DNA of 55,870 bases from a virus: the IMG/VR virus record IMGVR_UViG_3300021961_000124, positions 1 to 55,870 of that record; one strand, given 5' to 3'. Each line of letters opens with the position of its first letter. Position 1 is the stretch's first letter. This document shows, piece by piece, positions 55,657 through 55,870 of the stretch. The translations under genes were made by a program, and so were the position numbers. The notes beneath the pieces were generated by a model. That model was not told the origin of the DNA. It did no database searches and worked only from the letters and a program-made list of their open reading frames with translations.

Positions 55657-55870
55657 TCAACTCCAAAATGTTGTTTGATAATAACCTGAGCAAAGTTCAA
55701 ACCAGCAGCAACTTGCGGAGGAGCAGTATCTTTCTGATCTTCGATTTTATTTGAACATTCTCTCACAATCAACTCGGCGAACTTTTCTATACTCTCAAGT
55801 ATTTTTAATCCACCTCTGCCGTCATCCGACCCATTCCATTGTTGAGATTCTTCCCACAGTTGTTTAGTTC
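55653..55870 (-). CDS. Partial paralogue of the 55202 gene, cut by window edge
   Basis: Only the C-terminal ~72 codons are visible, reading WEESQQWNGSDDGRGGLKIL, EKFAELIVRECSNKIEDQKD and ending VIIKQHFGVE. The stop overlaps the ATGATG of the next gene. Confidence 0.65.
   Translation of the reverse strand, partial: TKQLWEESQQWNGSDDGRGGLKILESIEKFAELIVRECSNKIEDQKDTAPPQVAAGLNFAQVIIKQHFGVE
55755..55787. repeat. 33-base direct repeat, copy 2
   Basis: Identical to 55298-55330, about 457 bases apart, same orientation. Confidence 0.92.

Overview
The window reads as a segment of a T4-like marine myovirus genome (roughly 37-40% GC by eye) that infects a Gram-negative bacterium. Evidence for the phage type: a T4 gp44-type clamp loader, a gp31/GroES-like co-chaperonin, a DexA-like exonuclease, an ATP-dependent DNA ligase, ClpP, T4-style late promoters (TATAAATA), very large tail-fibre proteins and a ten-gene tRNA cluster. 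Evidence for the host type: several phage proteins carry Sec signal peptides, a lipobox or outer-membrane features. Cargo of this kind (SpeD-like, QueD-like, 2OG-Fe(II) oxygenases, halogenase, FdxA, MazG-like) is typical of marine T4-like phages of cyanobacteria and SAR11-type bacteria. No photosynthesis gene is present, so the host cannot be fixed from this window.

Layout. 1-7.3 kb (minus strand): dTMP synthesis (dCMP deaminase, ThyA, DHFR), a 7Fe ferredoxin, gp44, a DexA-like nuclease, a BAX-inhibitor-1 membrane protein, a MazG-like hydrolase, a co-chaperonin and a PolIII-alpha-like fragment. 7.3-27.1 kb (minus): virion/tail-fibre block with a 1172-aa Ig-repeat protein, a subtilisin-like protease, and 1314-aa and 2912-aa fibre proteins. 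27.1-34.1 kb: metabolic cargo with an A-type Fe-S carrier, a secreted cytochrome c / copper monooxygenase fusion, a DUF3445-like protein, UvsE, a 2OG oxygenase, a glycosyltransferase-like protein and a QueD-like protein. 34.1-38.9 kb (plus): a second fibre block with a chaperone-like protein, ending in a flavin-dependent halogenase. 38.8-44.5 kb: fibre and membrane proteins, DNA ligase, metallophosphoesterase. 44.5-47.5 kb: ten tRNAs (Cys, Tyr, Trp, Ala, Pro, Leu, Thr, Gly, Ser, Asn), most or all with encoded CCA, interleaved with an outer-membrane barrel, a small lipoprotein, two SpeD-like paralogues and a GC-rich island. 47.6-55.9 kb (minus): SWIM zinc finger, glycine-zipper protein, two more 2OG oxygenases, ClpP and a long run of small overlapping conserved phage genes.

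Regulation can be read directly. There are ten sigma70-like promoters with TTGACA/TTGACT -35 boxes and 16-17 bp spacers, and a second set of TATAAATA-like late promoters. Three of the late promoters sit inside inverted repeats whose far arm covers the downstream ribosome-binding site. This resembles the T4 e/soc arrangement, in which only the late transcript is translatable.

The most unusual unit is a self-contained block in the tRNA cluster: terminator, sigma70 plus two late promoters, a 20-codon ORF rich in Tyr/Trp/Cys, a strong terminator, then the genes for tRNA-Trp, tRNA-Tyr and tRNA-Cys. It looks like a leader-peptide attenuator of a phage tRNA operon. Other highlights are the cytochrome/copper monooxygenase, the twin SpeD paralogues with a conserved Ser/His/Cys triad spacing but an altered processing site, and a foreign-looking GC-rich island abutting tRNA-Gly.
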